Shown piece by piece: positions 28,182 to 44,216 of a DNA stretch of 64,000 nt. Numbering within the stretch: the first letter of the stretch is position 1; every line of letters starts with the position of its first letter. The translations under genes were made by a program, and so were the position numbers. A model generated the notes under the pieces. The model was not told where the DNA came from. It did not search any database and saw only the letters and a program-made list of their open reading frames with translations. Source of the DNA: Ianthella basta (taxonomy: Eukaryota > Porifera > Demospongiae > Verongiida > Ianthellidae); the NCBI GenBank assembly GCA_964019415.1, contig OZ025875.1, forward strand, positions 8,540,717 to 8,604,716, in the 5' to 3' direction.

Positions 28182-30235
28182 CTAAGAGTACTCTGTGCTG
28201 TAGACCAGGCAGATGGCAATCAGGAACACCAAGACCTACAGGGGAGCAGGCAGCACAGGCTAAGGTAGGGTGGCAGCCTAGCAACCAGGGCAAGCTGTTC
28301 ATAGTAGCACCATCCCACCTCAACAAGGATGAGGACCACGCCAAGAGTGGCCACGATCAGGAGGTTCGTCTCCACAAAGTTCAGCACTGCAGTGTCACAA
28401 GTCTGCAGGGAGACAGGCAGTCATGTCCAGAGGATGGGCACTTACAGGATACACCACAGCAAGGAGGAAATGCACCACATCCCACAGTTACATCACACCC
28501 TCTGACATCATGACTCAATAGAGGATCATAGCTATAGTCATCACTCCATCATGAAACAAGGTGAGCACTGCAGCTTAAAGACCACAAGGTGGGGACAGGA
28601 CGTTTCCACCTTGGAGAGTTAGGGTATTTGCTGCTTGATCTATTACAGGAGGATGTGGAGTTCCTCCTACACCAACTCATGTCAGCACACACATACTTTA
28701 GCTTAAAATATGAACAAACAACTGGTTTCACGCAGCTGGTGTGACTAGGAAATGAGGTGGGTATGTCAAATGATTGCTTGGGCACTGCATAGAACGGTGG
28801 ATAGGATAAGTGCCAGACCCTTCCTCCCCGACCAATGGCGTCATGATATAAAAATGGAGGGGAGACTAAATGGGTTAAGCTGACTGCCATTGTCAGACCC
28901 ACTACCACTCCAATGGCTGGCTACCAGAGCACTCCCTGCCCAGCACACCTCACACTTCTGACTAGCTCCACTCGAACAAATCCCTCTGTCAACCCTTAAC
29001 ACTGCCCCTCCTAATGCCTCTCTCGCCCAACACTGCCCCTCCTAATGCCTCTCTCAACCCCTAACACTGCCCCTCTTAAACCCTGTCTCAACCCTTAACA
29101 CTGCCCCTCCTAATGCCTCTCTCAACCCCTAACACTGCCCTCCTAATGCCTCTTTCAACCCCCAACACTGCCCCTCCTAATGCCTCTCTCAACCCCTAAC
29201 ACTGCCCCTCCTGATGCCTCTCTCAACCCCCAACACTGCCCCTCCTGATGCCTCTCTCAACCCCTAACACTGCCCCTCCTAATGCCTCTCTCAACCCCCA
29301 ACACTGCCCCTCCTAATGCCTCTCTCAACCCCTAACACTGCCCCTCCTAATGCCTCTCTCAACCCCTAACACTGCCCTTCCTAATGCCTCTCTCAACCCC
29401 TAACACTGCCCCTCCTGATCACTCACAACATTGAACTGGTAGCGTGGGAAACAGGGTGTAGTGGAGTTGGCAGCAAAGGTGGTACAACAAGATGGAGGGA
29501 CCCTGCTGAACATCACTGAGCTCCAGAAGCCTTCAATGTCAGAACTGTTGCCCAATCCACAGCAGTCGAACTGCCAAAGGAAAGGCGACACCAGTCACTT
29601 AGCACACAAGCACACACCTACCCACGCACAATACCTGTTGCTGAATTTCGTCCACTGCCACCGTCACTATCATCCCTGTGGCGCTGTCATCGCCATATAA
29701 AGTGTTGATGGTGGAGTTTAGCCCGCCGACCACAAGGTTCCGCGCCTCTGCGCGGTACACGTACGCAAGGATGCCGCCGGCGATCTCGGCCAGGAATATG
29801 AAGAAGACGATGGCGATGTACTACACCAGGGGGAGAGGGAGAGGTGGGTCACGGAGACTGCCGAAAACGCACTGGGCGGTAAGCCGCAACTCACCAAGAT
29901 GAGGAGGACGCGGTTAACCTTCTTCTGACAAGCGGCCCCAAAGATCCCCAAAAGGGCCACGACCACGATGGCTGCGCCCACAGCGATGAGGAGGTAGGGA
30001 CCCACCAGGAAGACGCTGTTCTGCACGGCCCGTACGATCACCTGGTCCACGACCTCCAGCCACACGCCAACGCCCACGAGGGCTAGACCGCAAAGCTGCG
30101 AGAGGGAAGGAGACGTGCAAGTCACAGTCAACAAAGAAGTAGTGACAGTAGTTTACGCGGGCTCACGAGGAAGAGGCACTGCAGTGCGATGAAGGTGATC
30201 TTGAGACATAGGTTGGCTTTCCCGTTTTGCCCCAT
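28182..30235 (-). CDS. Tetraspanin A
   Basis: Four-pass membrane scaffold protein. Six exons: 30235-30167 (MGQNGKANLCLKITFIALQ), 30095-29895, 29820-29635, 29570-29427, 28402-28319 and 28235-28182. They sum to 738 bp (245 aa) in frame. TM1 is split over exons 1-2, TM2 is YLLIAVGAAIVVVALLGIFG, and TM3 is YIAIVFIFLAEIAGGILAYV. The large extracellular loop holds the hallmark CCG (FDCCGLGNSSDI) and SCC (PPSCCTTF). TM4 is LLIVATLGVVLILVE, then VLVFLIAICLVY; the tail ends STEYS. Length and cysteines are normal for the family. It is divergently paired with POLR2L, with 205 bp between start codons. Which vertebrate tetraspanin it corresponds to cannot be judged. Confidence 0.92.
28990..29418. repeat. 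Minisatellite in tetraspanin A intron 4, unit about 33-34 bp
   Basis: About 12 units of the type AACACTGCCCCTCCTAATGC followed by CTCTCTCAACCCCT. In gene sense the array begins about 10 bp after the donor of exon 29570-29427. Confidence 0.95.
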
Positions 30236-30440
30236 TGCGCGCAGCTTTAGATTGCACTGGTAGTCGCAGACAGGAAGAGAGATCGGCTTGCTTGTATCAG
30301 CGTTTAGTGAAACTGAAGAGAATTCCTCTTGTCCTAAAGTGTCACTTCTTGGGCGTAATGCACATTCCTAACAATGACGTCATTGCATCGTTGGACGTTC
30401 CCGATTCCACTTCAACTCTGCTTGCTTTGTCGGTTGGAGG
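30236..30440. promoter_or_regulatory. Probable bidirectional promoter, tetraspanin A / POLR2L
   Basis: Only 205 bp separate the divergent start codons, so both promoters and 5' leaders must fit here or overlap the genes. No TATA box stands out. Inferred from gene layout. Confidence 0.55.
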
Positions 30441-31206
<766 letters not shown>

Positions 31207-31573
31207 CAGTCCCTGGAGGGTCCCTTGGTCCCACCCCCTGAGAACTCTCGACATTATCCTCACTTAAAAGGACTGTTCACTGCCATAACTTAACAATGAC
31301 TCATTTTGTGTTACGTGCATCATGTGTGTGTGTGTGTGTGTACTGTATGGCCGTGACACACATTGCTGTTATACTTGTGACTACAATGAAACAAACTAAA
31401 GAAGAACAACAAACTACTCTACTTTGAGTGGAAGGAGACTGGGCACTAAATCTGTCTCTCTAAGCTCAAAGGGATTACTGCGCACTGTTCTCAATTGGAA
31501 CTACTCTAGTACTACTGCTCTACTCTGCTCAAAGGTGCAGCTACTTGATGACAACTGGTTGGTGGATGTGTGT
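31207..31573. other. Tail-to-tail spacer, POLR2L and tetraspanin B
   Basis: Holds both 3' ends and a short TG run near 31323-31340. Nothing else recognisable. Confidence 0.5.
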
Positions 31574-33422
31574 CTACTGCGTCATCTTGACTTCCTCTGG
31601 GTCCTTCCCCTCTTTCATCTTCTCGCCGGTGTTCTTCTTCCTGGTGGTGTGGATGCAGAGGCAGAGGAGCAGAGCCAGCACAATGCCTGCCACCTCCACA
31701 ATGGCAAAGGCGAGTCCCACTCCTCCAATGGCATAGGCGTTCTCACTAATAAAGGTTTGCGTTGCGTTGATGCAGTTCTGGTTGTGGCTGGTGAGGGGGC
31801 CACAGTTCATCAGAGCAGCGCAGCAGCTGTTGGGGTACCGGCCGGTGAGGTTGTAGTAGGTTGTGTTGCTCCAGTCCATGCGGTCCTGCACGCCACAGCA
31901 CTCCAGCTGGGGAGGGGAGGGGCGGGGTCAGCACAAGCCCCACCCCCCCTCATCATTATTATTACACAGTCCACCCACTCACACTGTCTTGCACAAAGTC
32001 CACTGCCACGTTTACAGCCGCCTGATAGTTGGGGTTGGTGGCCGGGAGGTAGCTATTGATGGCATTGAAGAAGTGTTCCCTAACCGTAGAGCTTTCCGTC
32101 ACCTGTTGAAAGTGGGAAGAGTTAGGTTATCATGACAACTACATCAATCTCAGTGGGTGGGTGGGGCTTACCAGCACATCTCTTTGTACAAACCCATAGA
32201 TCCCTGCTGCCAGCTCCAGTATGATGACAACAGCCACAATGGCCGAGAACTGCAGGGAGTGACACAGGACTAGACATGGGAGTGACACACAGGGGAGCTG
32301 GTGTCCGTGTACATGACAGCTTTGTGTGAGGGGTTGAGTGGGTGTGAGGTGTGAGGTGTGAGGGCAGTGACTCACGATGAGTAGGATCCACCTGAACTGC
32401 CCAATGGCGCCCACCAGCCCCAACACGGAGGTGGCAATGGTGACAAGTCCACAGACGATGATCAGTGCTGCCCCTGCCACGTAGCTGGTGCCAGTGAGGA
32501 CGCCGTAAGTGTCTCCAGTGTAGGCAAGGTATATGCCACCGGCAAAGATGGCCACTCCAACGAGCTACAGGTGTGGGTCAGGAGAGTGCAGTGTATGGGG
32601 TGGGGTGGGCACACCATGTCTGCATGGGCCAGGTCAGTGCACACACTGCCTGTACTGGGGTAGTCATACAAGTCTGTGTTACAGAAGTGAGCACTTCCAC
32701 TGCACAGCACTCAGGACCAGCATTAATGCAGCAGTAGAGATAAGACACTGATTACCAATACAGCCCTGCGTGTGTTCATAACATTACAAGTCAGCACAGT
32801 GTGCAGTGCATCTGGTCTTCACTGCATGGAGCCCAGCCCCCTCCACCGGCTCCCCTTACTGGAGCCCAGCCCCCTCCACCGGCTCCCCTTACTGGAGCCC
32901 AGCCCCCTCCACTGGCTCCCCTTACTGCAGCCCAGCCCCCTCCACCGGCTCCCCTTACTGGAGCCCAGCCCCCTCCACCGGCTCCCCTTACTGGAGCCCA
33001 GCCCCCTCCACCGGCTCCCCTTACTGGAGCCCAGCCCCCTCCACCGGCTCCCCTTACTGCAGCCCAGCCCCCTCCACCGGCTCCCCTTACTGCAGCCCAG
33101 CCCCCCCCACCGGCTCCCCTTACTGGAGCCCAGCCCCCTCCACCTAACCCTTAAGCCCCCTTCACCAGCTCCTGGACCCTTAATGGGGCCACGCCCCCTC
33201 CTCCAGCTCCCCTATAACTGGCTATTATGCATATCCCTATACATAGACAGTGCAGCAGCTGCCCAGGCTACTAGCTGTGCTGAGACGTCAGTCCAATTGA
33301 CACACACTGTCTGTCTGCACTTGAGTAGGTGCTGGCCTCACCAAGAAGGCAATGGTGAAGATGATGAAGCTGTACTTGACAATCAGGCCTGGCTTGTTCA
33401 ACTTGGTGTAATTCATTGCCAT
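31574..33422 (-). CDS. Tetraspanin B
   Basis: Second four-pass tetraspanin. Exons 33422-33342 ([19 protein letters not shown]), 32564-32376, 32249-32172, 32102-31983 and 31906-31574 sum to 801 bp, 266 aa. TM1 runs from [10 protein letters not shown] into [17 protein letters not shown]2 is [22 protein letters not shown]3 is [20 protein letters not shown]. The loop has [12 protein letters not shown] (CCG) and [12 protein letters not shown]4 is [20 protein letters not shown], and the tail is charged and lysine-rich ([18 protein letters not shown]). Exon structure differs from tetraspanin A, so this does not look like a recent tandem copy. It lies head-to-tail with liprin-beta. Confidence 0.92.
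32829..33155. repeat. 33-bp minisatellite in tetraspanin B intron 1
   Basis: About ten near-identical units of CCGGCTCCCCTTACTGGAGC followed by CCAGCCCCCTCCA. The low divergence suggests recent expansion. Confidence 0.95.
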
Positions 33423-33984
33423 TGCCCACACTTGTCCTCAACTAGCTCACTATACACACTGGCACAGAGCACACTGCACACACTTCAAGTACAAGTAACT
33501 ATACACACTGGCACAGAGCACACTGCACACACTTCAAGTACAAGAAACTATACACACTGGCACAGAGCACACTCCACACACTTTAAGTACAAGAAACAAA
33601 AGAATCACAAAAATGTACATAATAGAACTATCATTGCAGGACGGCAACGGTTTCTTAGCAACCACATGGCTGTGGTTTTATCTGGTGTCGGAGGAAGAGA
33701 CACTGTGCTCTGTATGGCTTCTGTGATCCCCACCAGAGAATGAAGTGTCAGGAGAGGGGACCAGGTTGGCCGGGCAAAGGGGAGTGCCGTCCATCAAGCC
33801 CTTTGGGCGAACTTTGTGTTGCCTCTTCTACAAACACAACAAACAAGTTACACTGTGTCACACCAACCCCTCACTACACCCAACTTCACTCCACACCAAC
33901 CCCTCACTACACCCAACATCACTCCACACCAACCCCTCACTGCACCCAACATCACTCCACGCCAACCCCTCCCTACACCCAACA
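33423..33984. other. Spacer between tetraspanin B start and liprin-beta stop, with two arrays
   Basis: Holds three 47-bp repeats (33470-33600, TATACACACTGGCACAGAGC type). It also holds most of a 32-33-bp minisatellite (33865-34000, ACACCAACCCCTCACTACAC type) that extends over the liprin-beta stop codon. The tetraspanin B promoter should lie on its left side. Confidence 0.75.
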
Positions 33985-35122
33985 TCACTCCACACCAACC
34001 TTTGCCTTCTCCAATGGGTCCAAGGGAGGACTGGCCTTACTGGCAAAAGCGTCCAACTTGCGCTGAGCTGTGATTGGACCTATTAAATCTTGGAACTTGG
34101 TGGTGACATGGCGACGCAGGATGGATTTCTGTGGCCCCACCCCCAGCAGGTGCATCAGTGTCACCTCAGTGAAACGGACTTCCAGCATCTGCCAAAGAGA
34201 GAAGGGGAGGGGCTAGCACACTCCTCCCACCCACTCACCACTCATGCACCCACCCACCCACCAGTAGTGCCCCATGGATGCCCTGGTTCTTCAAGCAGGG
34301 AACCAGCTCGGCCAAGTCAACGCTCTTCAACCACTGAGCAAGCCGGGCTGCCGACCACTCCACCACTTGTTGGGAGCCCTCGCCAGTGGGCGGGGCACGC
34401 AGGAAGTCAGGACGGAAGTGGTTCAACCTATGCAATGTGGGCAGAGTACACAAGACTCCACTGCAGTGCGCGGCAACACGATGGTGCCTGCACGGAGGGT
34501 AGCCGCCTTGCACCATACGTGTGTGTGTGTAGGTGAGCGTGTCAGTGGACAGCATTGCACCATACGTGTGTGTGTGTAGGTGAGTGTGTCAGCGGAACAC
34601 GACCAAGGATGTGCCATCTTTGCCAGTGACAGGCTCCACCGGATGCACGGCTCAAGGCAGCAAACCATCAAACCATCGATCATCAAACACCACCTGACCA
34701 TGCTGTGTGGCTATAAATAGCCCTGCCTACTGCGTACTGTGACAGTGTCAATTGACAAGTAATTCATGTGTCAATGCCAACCCATTGACATCACACTCTC
34801 CCAAAATGTCCTTGAGGACACACACCTCAGAGCCTGGATGGCCCTCCGCAAACTGATAATGTGCAAGGGCACACACACCTCCATAGCAGCCAGCTCCTCC
34901 TGCAGGCAGGAACATGGAAGGAGAGTGACTGCACCCCGCCCCTACCCACCCCTACCCCGCCCCTACCCTCACCAGCATGAGGCAATTCAGCATCCGTCCA
35001 TCCACAAGATTGGCCACAAAGTTTGGCTTGTACTGAGGCAGCCCAATGTCTTCCAACCATCCCATCACCCAGACATGGTCCAGTGCCCCCTCAGGGCTTG
35101 CTACATCTGACAGAGCATCCTG

Positions 35123-35156
<34 letters not shown>

Positions 35157-38100
35157 CGCGCGCACGCCACTCCTAACATGTCATCCCCACCTCACATCAC
35201 TCCCCCATCATGTGTCACCCTTCCGTCACCCTCCACCAAACATATAACTCTAAAAGCAGTGCTCACATGCCAAGGAGGAACAAAGGTCCAATGAGCCTTT
35301 TGACACTGTGTGTGTGTGTGTGTGTGTGTGCTGTATCCGCAGTAGCAGTTGTGTTTGGATGCAGCTCTTATGCAATATTTACAGTAGCAAGTGCTCTCAA
35401 TAGAGCAGGCCAAGGTGATGACACAACAGTGAACCTCTCCTCTCTTCAGTGACTTGGGGCACAGGAAGACCTACAAACACATCTTGGCAGCTAACAAAGG
35501 GAGTGCATTGCTTGGGCTTCACTTAGGGCTAGCCACCTCATGTCATGTCCCTGTTCCTCCCTCAACACACACACTGCTCAGCTGGCCCCAACACACACAC
35601 TGCTCAGCTCAGCTGGCCCCAACACACACACTGCTCAGCTCAGCTGGCCCCAACACACACACTGCTCAGCTGGCCCCAACACACACACTGCTCAGCTGGC
35701 CCCAACACACACACTGCTCAGCTCAGCTGGCCCCAACACACACACTGCTCAGCTCAGCTGGCCCCAACACACACACTGCGCAGCTCAGCTGGCCCCAACA
35801 CACACACTGCGCAGCTCAGCTGGCCCCAACACACACACTGCGCAGCTGGCCCCAACACACACACTGCTCAGCTGGCCCCAACACACACACTGCTCAGCTG
35901 GCCCCAACACACACACTGCTCAGCTCAGCTGGCCCCAACACACACACTGCTCAGCTCAGCTGGCCCCAACACACACACTGCTCAGCTGGCCCCAACACAC
36001 ACACTGTTCAGCTGGCCCCAACACACACACTGCTCAGCTCAGCTGGCCCCAACACACACACTGCGCAGCTGGCCCCAACACACACACTGCTCAGCTCAGC
36101 TGGCCCCAACACACACACTGCTCAGCTCAGCTGGCCCCAACACACACACTGCTCAGCTGGCCCCAACACACACACTGCTCAGCTGGCCCCAACACACACA
36201 CTGCTCAGCTGGCCCCAACACACACACTGCTCAGCTGGCCCCAACACACACACTGCTCAGCTCAGCTGGCCCCAACACACACACTGCTCAGCTGGCCCCA
36301 ACACACACACTGCTCAGCTCAGCTGGCCCCAACACACACACTGCTCAGCTCAGCTGGCCCCAACACACACACTGCTCAGCTGGCCCCAACACACACACAG
36401 CTCAGCTGGCCCCAACACACACACAGCTCAGCTGGCCCCAACACACACACTGCTCAGCTGGCCCCAACACACACACTGCTCAGCTCAGCTGGCCCCAACA
36501 CACACACTGCTCAGCTGGCCCCAACACACACACTGATCAGCTGGCCCTTGTGCAGTCAAGGCACCAGCCCCAGGCTCCCTCTGGCAGTGGGGGTTGAGGC
36601 AGACACTCACCTTAATGGCAAGGAACAGCTTCTTTCGGTGAAACGGATTGGCCATCAGCAATTTCTGTACAAACACACAAACCTCAGTAAGTGTAGCACC
36701 AACCCCTCCCATTCCACCCCACCCACTCTGCCCCACCCACCCTATCCCTTCCATCCTGCCCCACCCACTCCAGCCCCTCCCACCTCCTCCAGGTCCTGCA
36801 CTGACAGAGAGGCCAGCTGAGAACCCGTCCGCGTGTGCTTCAGGACGGCCGGGATGTACTGACCCAGCCCCTGCTCTCGAAGCCACTCCTCCAAATCCAA
36901 CTCAGCAAGGATCATAAACTCTTGGGCACGCCCACTATAAAAAGAAGGATCATCCCCATCATGAGCCCCTGCTTATCAAGACAGTTTGACTGGACCACTC
37001 ACAACAAGTTGGCCTGGTCTGCATCCATCGGCTTCTCCTCGAGAGTCAGTGTGCGGTTCTTCTTGGTTCTACAAGTCACATGACAGTCACACAATATATA
37101 TTTTATTGTTACATGCAGTCTTGTTTCCAGCCCACTTCCAGCTGGCAATTTAATGGGCAAGGCCACGAGGGGGCGGGGCTGTGTGGTTGACGTCCACACT
37201 CTGTGACATGGCAGCAACATGTCCACATTGACTAACAACAGTGCAAAACCCGGGGAGACCTCTCTCAGTCTCTCCTGTGTCTTGCACACACTCCTATGAA
37301 GAGGACACGTTAACACCATACTACCAACATGGCTGCAATGAAAGGCGACTCAGGATCGCACTCTGTCGAGTGGTTGCCAATCTTTGAAGGCAACCTGGAT
37401 GGCGCCTCAGATGAAGCCTACCATAGATCCTCCAATTCTCTTCAGTTGATGTTTAAAATATCCACGGTAGCAGCCATTACAAGATGGAATGGAGGTCTAA
37501 TTGCTATGCTCGATGATGGAGACACGTTCTAATAATCTGATTGGCCGGCTCCCCATCGAGCTGGAGTGCCAAGGATCTGGACTTCAAACACACCACACCA
37601 CCTCCCGGCCATGCCCATTAAGAGGTGACCGAAACTGAACTGGGAATGGGACTGTGTCACATGCAGTAAGGAAGACACATCACGTCTCGGCACACTTTAA
37701 ACAGCAAACACATTTTCAGTGTCACTACACCACTACACCAAACACCACTTGCACTGCTTCATCTGCACACACACACACACCCTGACACACCCACCCCCTG
37801 ACATCCCCCACCCCCTGACACACCCCACCCCCTGACAGTCCCCACCCCCTGACACACCCCACCCCCTGACACACCCCACCCCCTGACAGTCCCCACCCCC
37901 TGACAGTCCCCACCCCCTGACACACCCCACCTGCTGAAGGCCTTTGACATTCGTTGACGGAAGCTCTTCCGCTCGCCACTCTGACGGGAGAAGCTGCCAT
38001 CCTCTGCAGGACTCCGCCCACCCTCCGCATCCCCACCAGGGTAGGGTGGGGAGGTGGGGGAGACTGGCAGACCAGATTTTGGCTTCGGCGTGTGGTTCAG

Positions 38101-39100
38101 CTCAGCAATGAGATGCGCTTTGTGTTCGTTCTCCGACTGCAACTGGTCCATAGTATCCCTCAGCCGTTGGAGCTCGGCCTCTACAGGGATATTGGGGGGG
38201 AGGGGGATGCTTTTCGAACCTGACACAGGTCCATAGGTTGCATACACCCCTCCCCTCCCTCCCCTCCCCTCCCCCCTCCTCCCTCCCCTCCCTTCCCCTC
38301 CCCTCCCCACATACCTTTCTGCTCCAAGCTGCCACGCAAGTAGACTAGTTCTGCAAACAGTGGAACAGTTGCAGTAAGGCCTGTGTCACTACCTCACTGC
38401 ACACACTCACACACACACACACACACACACCTTCCTCAGCGTGTGGCCCCCTCCACTGCTCCAGCTCCAGCTCGCGGTCATGGAGGGCACGCTGCAGCTC
38501 TGAGATCTGCCACACAAACAGAAACTTGATACATGTGCCAAACACACAACACTGCACTGTGCCCACCCTCCACACACAACACTGCACTGTGCCCACCCTC
38601 CACACACAACACTGCACTGTGCCCACCCTCCACACACAACACTGCAGGTAGTCAGTCTTTCATCACTACTAGGTAGACAGTCTCTACTTTCACATACCAC
38701 TGAAGCCCCACCATTTAGCTCCGGATAGTATCGAAAACACAGCCCAATCCCCCCACACACACACACTCCTGTCGCCATGTAGACGTGCCTGTCTCTGCAG
38801 TTGGCCTGCGCTGAGCCAATGGACGATAGAGGCCGTTGTCTCCTGAGGAAGAATAGCCCGCGGGTCCACGCCGCTCCTGGCCGAAGTGTTCTCCACTTCA
38901 TACTCCGCAATAGCCGCCCGTAGTTCGTTGCTCAGACGACAGATGCGAGAGCCGACCGTCTCCACCCCGCCCCCGGCAGGTGACCCGCCCTCTTCCCGGA
39001 CCTCTGAGTACGAACCGATAAGGCCGTCCATTCTCTTGAGTGCGTTAGCCAACATCAAAGTAGTATCGACATCTCCAGGGCTTTTATCATATTCCGCCAT
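33985..39100 (-). CDS. Liprin-beta homologue (PPFIBP family), coiled coil plus three SAM domains
   Basis: Scaffold protein of cell-cortex and adhesion complexes that pairs with liprin-alpha. Start 39100 (MAEYDKSPGDVDTTLM). Coiled-coil exons include 38506-38431 (ISELQRALHDRELELEQW), 38350-38315 and 38180-37931 (AELQRLRDTMDQLQSENEH). A short exon 37293-37260 is tentative; 37068-37003 is a linker. SAM1: 36934-36784 (LDLEEWLREQGLGQYIPAVL) and 36664-36611. SAM2: about 35120-34980 (VMGWLEDIGLPQYKPNF, VDGRMLNCL) and about 34896-34840. SAM3: about 34425-34263 (RLAQWLKSVDLAELVPCL, GIHGALL). The last exon has VRFTEVTLMHLLGVGPQKSI and LRRHVTTKFQDLIGP, diagnostic for liprin-beta. The final codons (KVGVE-stop) lie in a minisatellite. 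Phase at the end of exon 1 is not resolved. Confidence 0.9.
35118..35152. repeat. Short (CA)n tract in liprin-beta intron
   Basis: About 35 bp of CA beside the SAM2 exon acceptor; a TG run lies at 35310-35330. Confidence 0.85.
35562..36545. repeat. Minisatellite in liprin-beta intron, units 24 and 29 bp
   Basis: About 38 units of CAGCTGGCCCCAACACACAC plus ACTGCT, in two length forms differing by one or two AGCTC steps. It fills nearly the whole intron between the SAM1 and SAM2 exons. Open frames through it (for example 35454-36536) are artefacts. Confidence 0.95.
37329..37532 (+). other. Small open frame inside a liprin-beta intron
   Basis: 67-codon ATG-to-stop frame, MAAMKGDSGSHSVEWLPIFE at the start, on the strand opposite liprin-beta. 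Its composition is less repetitive than its surroundings, but there is no recognisable family and no support beyond being open. It may be chance or a nested gene fragment. Confidence 0.2.
37779..37930. repeat. 17-18-bp minisatellite starting at a liprin-beta donor
   Basis: Units of ACACCCCACCCCCTG and ACAGTCCCCACCCCCTG. In gene sense the first unit begins at the donor itself (CAG then GTGGGGTGTGTCAGGG). Confidence 0.9.
38545..38645. repeat. 30-bp tandem repeat, three copies, in liprin-beta
   Basis: ACACACAACACTGCACTGTG followed by CCCACCCTCC, three near-identical units upstream of exon 38506-38431 in gene sense. Confidence 0.9.
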
Positions 39101-39221
39101 TTTGTAAGTAATTTATACAGTAACACAGTAGAACTAATTGTAGAACTTTAGTACAGGCTGTGGTTGGATATGTTCCCCTTATCAATTGTTGGCACCTGTC
39201 GTCTCCCCCAGCTGGTCAGAT
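39101..39221. promoter_or_regulatory. Probable bidirectional promoter, liprin-beta / HIPK
   Basis: 121 bp between divergent start codons. It contains AT-rich TAATTTATACAGTAAC near 39109. The promoter role is inferred from layout. Confidence 0.55.
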
Positions 39222-43398
<4,177 letters not shown>

Positions 43399-44216
43399 TG
43401 ACTTCCTGTTATTTTAAACTTAATTTATACGACTATTTCATTATTTGACTGTCTGGACGTGTCGTGTGTTAATGGAATTGCTGTTTGTGCAACTGCTGCA
43501 TATTATTATGGTTACTATGTGTGTCTCTTTATATTAATAAGTTGTGAATTTTCTGTTGTGCTCTGTATACTATGACTACTCCTATGTAATAATTAAACAC
43601 AATCAATTACCAGCTGCCAGCATGTCTGCTTCCTATTAATTTTATTAATTACTGCTACTGTGCTATTATATAATAATGGTGCTGTGGCTGTACACAAATG
43701 AATACATGCACACATGCTGGTCAGGCGTCGTGTGACCCCTCCTCGCCACAGGCGTCGTGTGACCCCTCCTCACCATGCACAGGTCAGGCGACGCCTGACT
43801 ACACGCATGCATGCATTATAATATATGGGCTGTATAGTAACACACTGCAGCTGTGCAATTTGTATATGAACGTGCACGTGTGTGTATAGTGCATATATTT
43901 TACACATGCATGGGCCGCTATGTGCAATCATATCATGTCTTGCCACAATGTTCACTTGATGTCCATGTGTACATGTACTGGAGCCTTGATCAGCAGACCC
44001 TCAACCCGGCCACAGTATAATTATGTATATGCACAAATTAATGTCACTCATGCAGTGTGCAAGAGGGGCTGTCGCGCTAGAATGAGCTCACTCAATTAAT
44101 TAAGGGATGTATTTACAATTGCATACAAAACCATACGCGCGCACACACACACACATTCAATTCATTAGTTGTGGTCAGCTAAAGTGATAAGGTCAAACAT
44201 CTTTCAATGGCCACGA
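43399..44216. other. Tail-to-tail region, HIPK and MICAL
   Basis: Holds the HIPK 3' end (ATTAAA near 43592). It also has a small repeat around 43726-43800 (CAGGCGTCGTGTGACCCCTC twice, then an inverted CAGGCGACGCCTGA). AT-rich; no gene seen. Confidence 0.55.

Noticed and set aside
32772-33743. 323-codon plus-strand frame ([11 protein letters not shown] type)
   Set aside because: Made by the 33-bp minisatellite in tetraspanin B intron 1; no recognisable protein outside the repeat.
35454-36820. Open frames of 350-426 codons (THTLLSWPQH type) inside a liprin-beta intron
   Set aside because: Low-complexity translation of a 24/29-bp minisatellite lying between two well-supported exons on the other strand.
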